In this document: positions 13,501 to 26,700 of the stretch, piece by piece | Layout of the letters: each line of letters starts with the position of its first letter | Numbering within the stretch: the stretch's first letter is position 1 | From: Aralia elata | Lineage: Eukaryota > Streptophyta > Magnoliopsida > Apiales > Araliaceae | DNA: 64,000 bases | NCBI GenBank assembly: GCA_034770075.1 | Contig: CM068377.1 | Location: 51,438,271 to 51,502,270 of the forward strand | Direction of reading: 5' to 3' | The notes under the pieces: generated by a model | Databases searched by the model: none | Seen by the model: the letters and a program-made list of their open reading frames with translations, nothing else | What the model was told of the DNA's origin: nothing | Position numbers and translations under genes: made by a program

Positions 13501-16500
13501 TTCTGTCTTCCACGTATAATTACCCAAAGGAAATTTTTCCGCTGGATTGGGACTAACAAAATAAGAGGGAAAAAAAGATTTACAAGAGAAATCCCAAATG
13601 AATCAATAGTCCAAAGAAGCTTGTCAGACAAAGAGAATAAAGAACGCAAATTAAGTAGAAAAGGATGGAAGCCAAATCAATCGCTTCATGATCATCCCGA
13701 TTACAAAAGAAATGAAAGTTTCACACTTTATCCACGGTGGTCAAAAACAATCTGGCAATTGGTGCATTATAGTGAGACGAAAGGTAATGTAATCGAGAAG
13801 GCAACCAAAAAGGGAAAATCCCCCAATCAAACATCCTCCCAAAAGCCAAAAGGTTTTCCATCTCCTACTCCACATCAAACCAAAGGTAGAAAAGATGCAT
13901 AGCCATGAGATATTAACTTCTAGTGACTTGAATGAGTAACAGAAGAGGGACATTAATTAGCATCTCTCCTGTACTTTTTAATCACTTTATGCCAGAGAGA
14001 TTTTCATGCTAAAGGAAACCGCCACAACCACTAACGCTAGAGGCCTAACACCCCCCCCCCCCAGCCTAAACACATTCTCCCAACTGATCAGATGGTCCTT
14101 CCAATCCTCCAACCCTAAACTAAAGGAAATGACGCATAATATGCTCCAAGAAATTCACAACTCCATCAGAATCTTCCAAACAGATAGAAAATAAATTGAA
14201 ATAATGAACAAACAAACCTGAATCAAAATAATCTAACCTCCAAGGATGAACAAATAAGTAAGCACCTATCCAACAATCTAACCTCTTAGACACACATTTA
14301 AGTACCGGATGCAAAGAGGTAGAAGATTTGGGATTTTCCCCTAAAGGAACCCCAAGATATGTGCGATTGTTACACAACCAATAAAGGAAGCGCACACATT
14401 CTAGAAGTGACTCTCCATATTAAGACCAACTAAACTACATTTGCCAAGTTAACTTTAAGCCAGAGATTCAAAAACCTACAAAATAGATAAAATATTCTTA
14501 AGATCTCAAACTCCCTCTGGCAAGAAAAAAATTGTGTCATCGGCAAACTGAAGATGAGAAAACGAAAGATCCTACCAACCCACCTTGCATCCAGCCATCA
14601 AACTACATCCTCATTCTTATTAATCATTCTGCTCAGCAAATCAACCTCAAGAGTGAAAATAAAAGGGAAAAGGATCCCCTTAACGTAGACCCTTGGTCGC
14701 CTGAAACCATGATTTAGGCTAACCATTAACAATTAATGGAAAAAAAAAAAAGAATTTCATCAACCATGAATCCAAGCCCGTCACCTCCCTCCAAACCCAT
14801 TACACTCTAAGATCTATCAAGGAAAAAGCCAACATACCCTGTAGTAAGCTTTCTCAAAGTCTAGCTTGAGAACCATCTTGACGACCCCTTCTAGACACAT
14901 CTACAACAACCTCATTGGCAACCTAAGGTCATCGAGAATTTGCCAACCACCCATAAAAGCACTTTATGCACCGACACTGTCTCTGCCAACACCACCCCCA
15001 ACTGAGTTATCTGATTCAGGGTGTATGCATAACTAAATTTATGTAGTATGTTGCATACAAGCTTGTATATAAATATTAGGTTGAGGGTGAGAAATATATG
15101 TATAAAGATAGGGAGTAAGTGAGCGATAATATATATATATAGAGAGAGAGAGGGAGAGACTTCTAAAACTACAAATCTATACATTCAATCATCTAGTTTC
15201 TTAATCAAAATCTTCCATGGGGAACCAAAGCAAGTCATGTTAATAATGTGGCAAAGGCAACACAATCAAGCAAAGTGCAAGGGTAACATAGTGTATGTGC
15301 TGTGAGCACTGAGGAAAACATTGAACATGTTTTCCTCCGTGTCTTTTTCACTGTCTTTTGTCAGCTTCTCCTTCTCCCTCTGTATAAATTGTAACTCTCT
15401 TTCATAGTAAGATATAACATAGTGTATAGAAATTCTACACATCTTACATGGTATCAGAGCCTCTACAGATTTAAATCAGTAGTTTTTTTTCTCTCTTTTT
15501 TTCCGCCTCGCGTCGCTACTGCTACTCCTTTTCAGTTGAAAATTAGCTTGAAAACTTGCATATGCTGAAATTGATATCATAAATAAGTTACCCATAGCCA
15601 GGCGACCACCACGGAGCTTTCCATTTTCCGACCCGCTGCCGCACGCGTCGACCGCCGACGCCACGCGCCGGCGCGTGAGCTACCTTCCGGCGAGTTTTTT
15701 CTGGCGCGACTTCTTCCCCAGTGGTCGCCTGTCTCTTCTCTACCCATTCGCAGTGGTCTTCCAGAGAAAATCAGGTTTGCGTGGTTTTTTGGCTTATTAT
15801 TTGATCGGGTTCCTTGTTTGTTCACTGTTGGTCTACCCGAGTTGCTTGTTCACAGTGGTTTGCCTTGTTTATTCACTATTGGTATAACTGAGTTGCTTGG
15901 ATTTGCCGTTGCCTTGTTTATTCACTATTGGTATAACTGAGTGGCTTGGATTTGACTTATGCATAACTGAGTTACTGCATACCTTGTTACTATATACTGC
16001 TTAGTATTAGTTTGGTTGGCCTTGCTCATTCACTGTGACATACTGCCTTTATACCATCACTTAAAAAAAAAAAAAAAAAAAAAAAAGGAAAAAATACCTG
16101 CAGAATTTTTTTTTTTTTCTGCCTATATATTATCCTTGTTGCTCCTATCACTGTACCTTCACCATGGCAGAATCTAGTCTCACTCACAGTAATAGTACTA
16201 TTGAAACCAATAAAGGGAAGTTTATTAGAAATCACCATCTCAACTCTGCTTTGGTTCTTAGTTCATTTAAGTTGGATGGAAGCAATTACCTAGCTTGGTC
16301 TCAGGCATGTCGTATGTCAATTGAAGCAAACCGAATGCAACACTTTATCACTGGAACAACCACCATGCCTACACAAGTGGGTATTGCTCAAGAGGAATGG
16401 AAATCTGATAACTCTATGGTCAAAACATGGATTTTTAACTCAATGGAACCACATCTACGGAGTAGTTACATGTTCTTAGACACAGCATATGCACTTTGGG

Positions 16501-19500
16501 AAGCTATCTCTCAAACCTTCTCTGTTTCTGGTGATATGTCTAAGGCATATGATATCCGTAAACGAATCCGTGAGTTGGATCAAGGGGAGAAGCCCGTGGC
16601 ACAGTATTTTGCAGAGATTAATGCACTATGGCAGGAGCTCGATCATTACCGAGTTTTTTCAGCTAAATGTCCGGAAGATGCAACGGCTTATCAAAAGTTT
16701 ATCAATGAAGATAGAGTTGTAGATTTCTTGGCTGGTTTGAATATGGAATTTGATCAAGTCCGAGCACAGCTGCTTGGTCAGACACCTTTTCCATCACTAA
16801 GAGAGGCTCATGCTAGAGTCCAACAAGAGGAAAGTAGGCGTCGAGTTATGATACTAAAATCCACCCCTGTTGACCGATCAGCCTTGATTGCATCATATCC
16901 TAAGTCTGGCTTTCCCGTTCCCTCTACTATTGAGAAAGAGTCCCGTGAATGTGACTATTGTGGGGGGAAGAATCATACCAGAGACCGCTGCTTTAAGCTT
17001 CATGGGCGTCCTAAAGGACGTGGAGGTCAGTCTGGTCGTGGACGTGGATCTCATGCCTATATGTCTACTCCTCCACTCTCTGCAGATGTACCCAGTACTA
17101 CAGACACTGCCCATGCACTGACTCCTGAGGAAATCACTGCCTTCCGGAAATTCTATTCCAAACCTACTTCCTCTCATTATGCCCAGACAGGTATACCTCC
17201 TTGTGCTTTTCATGTTTCACCCACTTGCCTCAGTTGGATTATAGATACAGGTGCCTCCGAGCATATGACTGGGTCCTCCAACCTTTTTACTTCATATATG
17301 CCCCGGTCTGGAAAAGACAAGGTTCGCGTTGCGGATGGCTCCCTGTCTTCTATCTCCGGGAGTGGTTCTGTAGTTTGTATCCCTTCATTAACTTTATCAT
17401 CTGTTCTCCATATTCCTTCCTTCACTGCGAATTTATTATCTGTTCAACGTCTTTCTGAATCTATGCATTGTTCAGTAACCTTTTTTCCAAATCATTGTAT
17501 TTTTCAGGACTTGGTGACGGGACAGAAGATTGGCAGTGGTAGTGCAGTTGATGGTCTCTATTATTTAGATGTTCCCTCATCTAACATGGTCCCTACTCAG
17601 GCTCTTCACTCTGTCTCAGATTCCAACCTAGTCTCTCTCCACCAATGGCATCGTCGTTTGGGTCATCCCTCTTTTTCAGTATTGGAATTCTTGTTTCCGT
17701 CTTTAGTTAAGAATTGTAACAAAACTCAGTTTTTGTGTGAACCGTGTGAACTCGGTAAACACAAACGTTCGACTTATTCTGCTATTAACAGTCGTCATTC
17801 TGAGTCTTTTGCTATTATCCATACCGATGTCTGGGGGCCCTCTCGGATTGTTTCCCGTTCTGGTTTTAGATGGTTTGTTAGCTTTATTGATTGTCATTCT
17901 CGTGTCACTTGGATTTACCTTTTGCGTTCAAAAAATGAAGTTTTTGGTTGCTTTCAGGACTTTCATAAAATGATTCAAACTCAATTTAACGCTAAAGTCA
18001 AAATTCTCCATAGTGATAACGGTCGTGAATACAGTAATAATCATGCTTTTGAATCTTACCTCTCCCAGCATGGCATCATTCTTCAAACCTCCTGTGTCCA
18101 AACCCCAGAACAAAATGGAGTCGCAGAAAGAAAAAATCGACACCTACTAGAAGTTGCCCGCATTCTCATGTTTACAATGAAAACTCCTAAATTTTTATGG
18201 GGTGATGCGGTTCTGACTACGGCATTCCTTATCAACCGCCTTCCTTCTAGAAGCCTTGGAAACAAAAGTCCTATCTCCATTCTCCAGCACATACCCACTC
18301 CTTCTCCCTCGCCACGAGTTTTTGGATGTGTGTGCAATGTTCATGATAAAACCCCCACTCGGGGTAAATTAGATCCCAAAGCTCTTCGGTGTGTTTTTAT
18401 CGGTTATTCTCCAACCCAAAAAGGTTATAAATGTTATCATCCACCTTCTAACAAAGTATTTGTCACTCGGGATGTGACTTTTTGGGAGTCGGAACCTTTT
18501 TATTCTTCTTCACCTTCTCCTCAGGGGGAGGATGTTATTGATGAGGAGACGCTTCTTCAGTTTGAGACCGGTATTACAAGTACTATTATACCATCTTTCC
18601 CTACTCCTGTTGTTGTGTCTGATAATTCTACACAGGGGGAGAATAATGCTAAACAGCCCGAGCCTGAGTTGAGGACCTATACTCGAAAAGGGAAAAATAA
18701 GGTCACCATTACTGCACCACTACACCAACCTTGCCCCGAACCGAGTCTTGGTAATACTAATGGTATGAATCCTGATCCTATTTGTTCTTCTGATGATACT
18801 GACATTCCTATTGCTCTTAGAAAAGGTGTTAGGTCTTGTACACAACATCCTATCTCGAATTTTGTTTCATATGATAAATTATTTGTATCCTACCATTCCT
18901 TTGTTTCTTCTTTGTCCTCTATATCTATTCCTCAGGGGTGGAAAGAAGCAATTAGCAACGAGAAATGGAAACATGCTATGATAGAAGAAATGAATGCCTT
19001 GAAAAAGAATGATACTTGGGAACTAGTTACTCTTCCTTATGGAAAAAGACCAGTTGGTTGCAAATGGGTATATACAGTGAAACAAAAGGCAGATGGGACA
19101 GTTGAAAGACTCAAAGCCAGGCTAGTTGCAAAAGGGTACACTCAGACTCACGGGATTGATTACCAGGAGACTTTTGCTCCCGTGGCAAAAATGAACTCTG
19201 TTCGTACCATAATCTCATGTGCAGCAAGCTTTGGCTGGGATATTTAGCAATTGGATGTGAAAAATGCATTTCTTCATGGGGATCTAGAAGAAGAGGTATA
19301 CATGGAAATACCCTCTGGTTTTGCTTCATCTGTCACCAAGGGAAAGGTGTGTAGGCTGTGAAAGGCGTTATACGGGTTGAAGCAATCTCCTCGAGCCTGG
19401 TTTGGTAAATTCCACAAAGCAATGATAAAACTTGGGTACAAACAGAGTCGAGCAGATCACACTCTATTTGTCAAACATATAAATGGTAAGACTGTCATTC

Positions 19501-22500
19501 TTATTGTTTATGTTGATGACATTGTAGTGACAGGGGATAATAGAGAAGAGATAGTTAATCTCAAGGCAAGTCTGGCTGAAGAGTTTGAAATCAAAGATCT
19601 TGGTACCTTAAAATATTTCCTTGGTATTGAAGTTGCAAGATCTTCCAGTGGAATCTTTCTGTCTCAACGGAAGTATGTTCTTGATCTCTTAACAGAAACT
19701 GGCATGCTAGGATGCAAACCTGTTGATTCTCCTATTGAAGTTAATCATCATCTAGAAGGAGGCACAGGACCTACGGTGGATAGAGAAAGATATCAACGTC
19801 TAGTGGGACGACTGATATACATGTCTCATACTAGACCCGATATATCTTATGCTGTTGGTATAGTCAGTCAATATATGCATGATCCTCGACAAAGTCATAT
19901 GGAAACAGTTTACAGAATTTTGAGGTATCTCAAGTCTGCACCCGGTAAAGGTTTATTGTTTGCACCACATGGTCATATGAGAGTCGAAGCATTTTCCGAC
20001 TCAGATTGGGCTGGCTCTATAGAGGATCGTCGATCTACATCAGGCTACTGTTCATTTGTTGGAGGTAATCTTGTCACATGGCGTAGTAAGAAACAGTCTG
20101 TTGTGGCAAGATCTAGTGTTGAGGCTGAATACCAAGCTATCGCCTTGGGTATATGTGAACTAATGTGGCTTCGAACTTTGCTAGAAGATTTGGGTGTTTC
20201 AACTAAAGAGCCTATGCAGTTGTTTTGTGATAACAAGGCAGCCATTAGTATTGCAAATGATCCGGTACAACATGATAGAACGAAGCACATTGAGATTGAC
20301 CGACACTTCATCAAAGAAAAATTAGTCAGTGGCCTTATCTGCTTACCTTTTGTAAAAACAGAACATCAGCTAGCTGATATTCTGACTAAAGGTCTTAGTG
20401 GTAAGATGTTTCATCCCTTGTGTTTCAAGTTGGGTATGCGAGACATCTATACACCAACTTGAGGGGGAGTGTTAGAAGTAAGTGTTGTGTATGTGCTGTG
20501 AGCACTGAGGAAAACATTGAACATGTTTTCCTCCGTGTCTTCTTCACTGTCTTTTGTCAGCTTCTCCTTCTCCCTCTGTATAAATTGTAACTCTCTTTCA
20601 TAGTAAAGATATAACATAGTGTATAGAAATTCTACACATCTTACAATAATGTGGCAAAGGCAACACAATCAAGCAAAGTGCAAGGGTAGACAGCTTTACA
20701 CATGGTCTTACAACTAAAGCTCATATGTGGAAATCTTTCACAAGCTTATAATAGCTCGAATATTAGCTATTTAAAAGGATAATAAACTATACTTCGCTGT
20801 AAACTAAATGGTGATTGCGCCTATGAAATATCATAAATACTGAATTTTGAAACATAATTTTTTGTTCTTCCCACCTACTAACTAGACATAAATGACCCTG
20901 TTTGTCGCAGCTGGATATTATTAATAAACAAATTTTAAGGATCTCACAAATTTAGTGAGTCTATTAAGAAATATTCTTGGAAGTTTAGAATGTTTTTTAT
21001 ATGATATTTATCCACATAGCAACTTTTGGATTGTGTGCATTTTAAGCTATAATATTTTTTTTATCCTTTTTTTATAGGCGTACAAATTTTAATAATTCAA
21101 AGAGGAGAATACAAGATAAGGAGTCAAGTGATCATCATTTACCATGGTTAAACTGCTAAATTTATTCTCTATCAATAAATTATCTATATTACATATTGCT
21201 ATTGGATGGTTTAAAGTAATTGTTTTACTAACAGTCCTTATTTAATTTATTTCTCAAGTTTAAAATATGATAACAATAAGGGCATAAAGTCAAGGAAGAT
21301 GAAAATCAAAACCATGAACATAAAGGTAAAGGAAACATCAAAAAGAGTACCTTAAGTGTAAAAGCTCTCCCATCACGACCATCAGGAAAGAGCACTGTCA
21401 AGAGTTTTTTGTCTGCTTTGACAACCACACTGATAATTCATAGAAATAAATAAACGAAAGTTCTTGAATAAATAGCGGAATAACTAATTATGATAACATT
21501 AACAAGTTAATAGAGTAAACATTATTTTTAAATTAGAATAAGCAAGCCAACCTGCCTGAACTGTTCAGGTCAATACCACCAAGAGTAAGATTCACCTCAC
21601 TCCCTTTCGGAGGAATAGCACTCTGAAAAATAGAAACCGCCATGGATAAACTTTTAGCATCGTGCAATATTATAGGCACAACATATACACCAGAGCACAT
21701 TATTTGACAAAGTATCCCAAATATGATGTCAATTTCTCATTATATAATTATTGGACTAGTTTTCTGATGGATTGTATGAGTAGCAGCGACGCGGAAGGAA
21801 GAAAAAAAATTAACTGCTGGAAATGGTTAAGCAGCTGGCTCTGATACCATGAAGAAAGCTAGAATTAATATGTACTCTTTCTATGTTTCTTTCATTGATA
21901 GTAGTTACATTTATATACAAGAGTATTGAGCTAGTGGAGGAGGAAAACATGGATCCTGTTTTCCTTAGTGCTCACAGCATACAAGAAACATACACAGCTC
22001 ACATAGCACGTAGCTTTGGCTTCTAACAGATATGTTTCTAGTTTCTATCAATTTTCAATCTAGCTAGCTTCATTGTCAGTTCTTGAAATGCAAATTCAAA
22101 ACCAAGTCGTTCCCCAAACACAACATAAGTCTATTTGGCCAATGCATCTGTGCACAATACTTAAATTTCCTATCAGTTCCCACACAAATGCATCGTCAGT
22201 TCTTGTTGTCTTTGTGTGTTATCCATTTGAACTGTAATTAAGTTCAAAAATCACGTCAAGGATCACTTAACACTGTATAAAAGATGACAAGGCATACTGC
22301 CCCCATGGCCCCATTATAAATGCCGTAAAAAACAATAGGCAGTTCAGGATCTCAATGTTCTAAAAGTGAGGATTATTCATGAAGAGCTAATCTATTGGAA
22401 GAATAAGACAAAGCCAAAATTGCATTAGCAGGTATCATCAAGACTTGTTTTATTATAAATCAGTAAACTCCTTAACCCAGTCAGACCTCACCAGGTAAGA

Positions 22501-23543
22501 CATATTAGATGCTTGCAGAAAGTATACCAGAAAGTAGTAACTTAAAAAAGGTAAACTAAAATAAAATAATTGACTGTAAATACCTCACAGTTCGAATTCA
22601 TATCTAGTTGAGGGCTTAAGGACATGCTGCAGGTCTTTTCCATCCATGTGATTCTAAAAACCACTACGACAACCTCTATCCAAACCTCAATTGCATTTTT
22701 TTTTTTTGTTATGTAAATTAAAGAAAACCAAGTTACGTAGTTCATTATTTCCTAGAAATGACTAAAACACTTGGATGTTTTGTGTCTCGTTATAGTTGAT
22801 GTAACTTTGTTTCCTCAAGTTACAGTATACTGTTGATATATCAGCATCAAATATTTACCTCCTCTTCCAAATGGTATAGGCTAATAAATTGATGGAATCT
22901 TACAACAAAAAGGAAAATGTAGATCATGAATTGCAGCGTGTCTAAAACTTCAAAATGGGTTAAAATAAGACAAATGAACTGTAAATGTGTTAACTCAATA
23001 TATTTTCCAATAGACCCATAACTTATCAGCCTACCATCTGTATATCTATTTATTTCATCATGCACAGGCACCCTCCGCACCTTTTCCTCATTTCCTTTTT
23101 TATAAATCTACAAGCTCAAAGCCGAAATAAATATATATTTTTTTTTTTGGGGTGGGGGTGGGGAATATCCAGTTTGGACCATTTTCCAGCAAACCTATCT
23201 AGGACCATCCATCTAGATGGTGGACGACCAAGATTTTAAAAATTTCAAACTTGTTTGCCAAATTGTTTGGGGAGTCTGCTAAACAATTTGGCAAACTTAT
23301 TTCAAACAATGAGTTTATTATGCTTTGCTTAAATAGCCAGCATCTGTACTTTTGAGTTTTGAGTTACAGTAGGCGAATGATGTATTTGGCTATTCCATTA
23401 GAAAGTTAATATTTTATATATTGTTAATTTCTTCTTTTGCTAGCTTATTTAGAAAATATATATTTATAATTCTTTATAGGTTTTACACGGGTAATGGGTT
23501 GATATATTTCTGGTTGTTTATATAGACAATATATGTGTGCATA

Positions 23544-23582
<39 letters not shown>

Positions 23583-23703
23583 ATATATATATATATCAAG
23601 TAATTATTCAAAATCTCAAACTCCATTCTGGTTGTTGGGTACTTTTGACTTTTGAGTTAGTAGGCGAAGGATGTATTTGGCTACTCCATTAGAAAGTATA
23701 TAC

Positions 23704-23749
<46 letters not shown>

Positions 23750-26700
23750 AGAATATGTTAGGTGGGAAAACATGTTTCCATGTTTTCCTCTCCATGTTAT
23801 CCTCTCCATATTTTCCTATATTGTGTGCTATCCTATTTCCTATATAAACCAATGTAATGCTATGTAAATACAACAAGAATTAGAGTAATATTAGATAATG
23901 GAATTATTCCTATTCCTTATACTTATTTGTTCTATTACATGAACACTCTTAGACTCTCACTTTCAACATGGTATCAGAGCTTTGATCCATTTATCAGAGA
24001 TTTTTTCTCCTTTTTCCTTCCGCTCGCCACTGTCTTGGTTTCAATTGAAACCTAGCTTGAACAACTACATATACTGAAATTGATATCATATTAGTGTTAC
24101 CCATAGCCAGGCGACCAAGTCAGAATTTTCCGGCTCCACACCCACCACCTCACGCGCTGCCACGCGCTGCCGACGCGCCCGACCGCCGATTTCTTCCCGA
24201 CTTTTGGTTCGGTTAGTTGTTTTTCATTCACTGTTGGCTTCTTGCTTCTGGGCTCCTCTTTTATTCACTGTTACAGACTGAGGATATATGTTGCTAAGTG
24301 CTTGTTGACCTCTTATGCATGTTTCTGAGTTGCTGAGTTGCTAGACATTTTTTTTGGACTTTCTTTTTCTGTATACATAAGGACTGTTTGGCATCTTTCC
24401 TTTTTTGTATACAATTTATTCCTGAGATTTTATTCCTGAGATACTGTACCAACCATATGCTATTTTTCAGCTTTCTTCTTTGATGCACCATATTTGCTAT
24501 GCTTTCTTCCCATATGTTACCCATTGTTGATGTGTACTCCAACAAGGTATTCATTGTTGATGTCTTTTCCAACATGATCCCGAGTCTGAATTGGTTAGAA
24601 TCTGCAACTATGTTGTTTGCATCTTTCTGATTTTTTTTCCTTTCTTCTTTTTTTTTCCTCCTTTTTTTGTCAAATGCACTTTATTTTGTCCTTTTTATAT
24701 AAAGTTGCATTTGAGGGGGAGATATAGGATATATGAGAGGTATGAGATACGATATGATCTAGATTTCATGAGGGATTATGTTGCAGCCCTACCTTACGCC
24801 TTGTTGCTTGAATGTTATTCGTTCTGGCATGGCCTTTTGATTCATGCTCAGATTTGCGATTTCTGGTTTTCAGTCATGGATGGTACCGATTTGGGTTGTT
24901 TTATTTTCAGCTTATTTCGTTGCTGCTGCAAATTTTCTTATTTTTGGCTGTTGGGTTTCCTTTCCTTGTTACCGTCGTTCCACAAATGGGTTGTGGGTTA
25001 TTTTTGGCTGGTGCAGGGGTTTCGCCGGAGTTTCTTTATGGTCTGAGTTCTTGACTTTGGGTCGGAATTCATGGTGCTCTCCGGCTGGTTTTGCTGGCAG
25101 TTTTGCTGCTTTGGTTTTGCTCCGACTTTCACTGGTCCTGCTGGTCATGCTGATTCCAGCACATAACAACTCTTGGGCTGCATTGTTTATTCATTTTGAG
25201 AGCCATTATGTTGTTGTTCTGTTCAAATTTGGGTTGCTGGATATGCCGACAGCTTTGTTGTAGTTCGCCGGCGTTTGGGTCGGCCTGATTTCAGCTGATT
25301 GCATTATTTTGCCAGCTGTTTTGTCACGGATTGTTGGGCCACGTGCTTTGTCTTCCCCATTAATTGTTGCTTTTGTTGACTGGGGGACATTTGGGGGCTC
25401 ACGGTTTTGCACATGGGCTGCAGCTTTGGGGAATGTTGGTGGGGTGCTTTTCATTGCCCACTCACTGCTGATTTCTTTAGTGCTGCACTTGCTTGGTTAT
25501 TGCGCCCCACTTGGGCTGTCTTTCAGCTGATGGGTGTGCACCTTGCTGATTATTTTATTGTCTAAGTGAGCTGTCCCTTGCTGCTGATTATGGGCTGTTT
25601 TGCAACGGGGGTGATTGTGAAAGTAATTTCCACCAGCATGTGCTGTTTTTGGTGGGCTTACTGCTGATTATGTCTTTAATTGGATGGCCCACCTGTTAGT
25701 CATGATGGCTCCTTTATGTTGCTGCAATTTTTTCTTCATATTTTTGTCAAATGCACTTTAGTTTGTCCCTTATATGTAAAGTTGCATTTGAGGGGGAGTG
25801 TTAGAATATGTTAGGTGGGAAAACATGTTTCCATGTTTTCCTCCCCATGTTATCCTCTCCATATTTTCCTATATTGTGTGCTATCCTATTTCCTATATAA
25901 ACCAATGTAATGCTATGTAAATACAACAAGAATTAGAGTAATATTAGATAATGGAATTATTCCTATTCCTTATACTTATTTGTTCTATTACATGAACACT
26001 CTTAGACTCTCACTTTCAACATATATATTATAAATTACTTGATATATAAATTGTATTTTTTGAGTATGTGCAGCCTCATTTGACAATGCGTGCGCCTTGC
26101 CTTGTGCCTTAGGCCTAGGCCCAGGGGAGCTCGGTGTGGCTCGATCATTTAAAAACCACACGTGAAAACCACATATCGTCATTATCTACTTTAACACAGC
26201 CTTTGATGACGGCCCCCAACTTCAGCCCATTCCGTCGTCACTGTCCAAATAGGTACTGTACATATCCACCCCCCACCTCAATTCTGACCGAAGACAGAAT
26301 ATTCCTCAAGAATTTTACTTACAACTGCTCCCATTTCAAATGGTTCCACGGCTTTGTCGCCTCATCAAATTGCAAGAAACCCCCCACAAAGATCAGCAAT
26401 CCTTTTGAAGACGTTTTCACCGTATTGTGACCTCTGATCTCCTTTCTGTGGAGACACTCCTATTGTGACCTCTGATCTCCTTCTAGAATCATATTTTTAT
26501 CTCAGTGACTCAAATAAACAGCTACATACCCATCACAGCTTATAAGTGAGGAGAACCAAATCACAAAGAATTCCTCTACCTCTTTCCAAACATTTTCTCC
26601 TTCAACAGATCAATGGTCTTCCATAACAGCTAAACCATTAGCTTCTCCCCATCCTTTATTGTATTATCACCACACATAGAGTTGGAGCTTTTGAGAACTA

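Larger units (their letters stand above)
15286..20645 (+). mobile_element. Ty1/copia retrotransposon G, young, nearly full length
   Basis: Layout: 5' LTR 15291-15448, primer-binding site 15449-15460 (TGGTATCAGAGC, complementary to initiator tRNA-Met), leader to 16163, gag-pol 16164-20462, polypurine tract 20461-20469, 3' LTR 20470-20645. Over the 158 bp they share, the LTRs differ by one substitution and one indel, so insertion was recent. The 5' LTR lacks the first 17 bp of the 3' LTR. Domain order (protease, integrase, RT, RNase H) defines Ty1/copia. It sits in the intron between RhoGAP exons 6 and 7, antisense to the gene. Confidence 0.93.

Noticed and set aside
13621..13902. 93-codon plus-strand frame
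   Set aside because: Antisense to the LINE remnant, whose minus-strand blocks explain the sequence.
16164..19247. 1,027-codon gag-pol ORF as a domesticated host gene
   Set aside because: It is flanked by nearly identical LTRs, priming site and polypurine tract, and pol continues in frame beyond the stop.
21838..21849. tRNA gene suggested by GCTCTGATACCA
   Set aside because: It is the reverse complement of the copia primer-binding site next to an LTR; no cloverleaf around it.
24591..25046. 151-codon plus-strand frame inside element F as a membrane protein gene
   Set aside because: It is Phe/Leu/Trp-rich because the DNA is T-rich, begins in a poly(T) stretch and crosses the internal polypurine copy; two other long frames overlap it. 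No family resemblance.
25206..25454. Minus-strand frames in element F (24969-25169, 25206-25454)
   Set aside because: Shadows of a GC-richer stretch; no motif and no support.
26090..26135. GC-rich GCCTTAGGCCTAGGCCCAGG patch as a SINE
   Set aside because: No A/B boxes, tail or target duplication that I can recognise.
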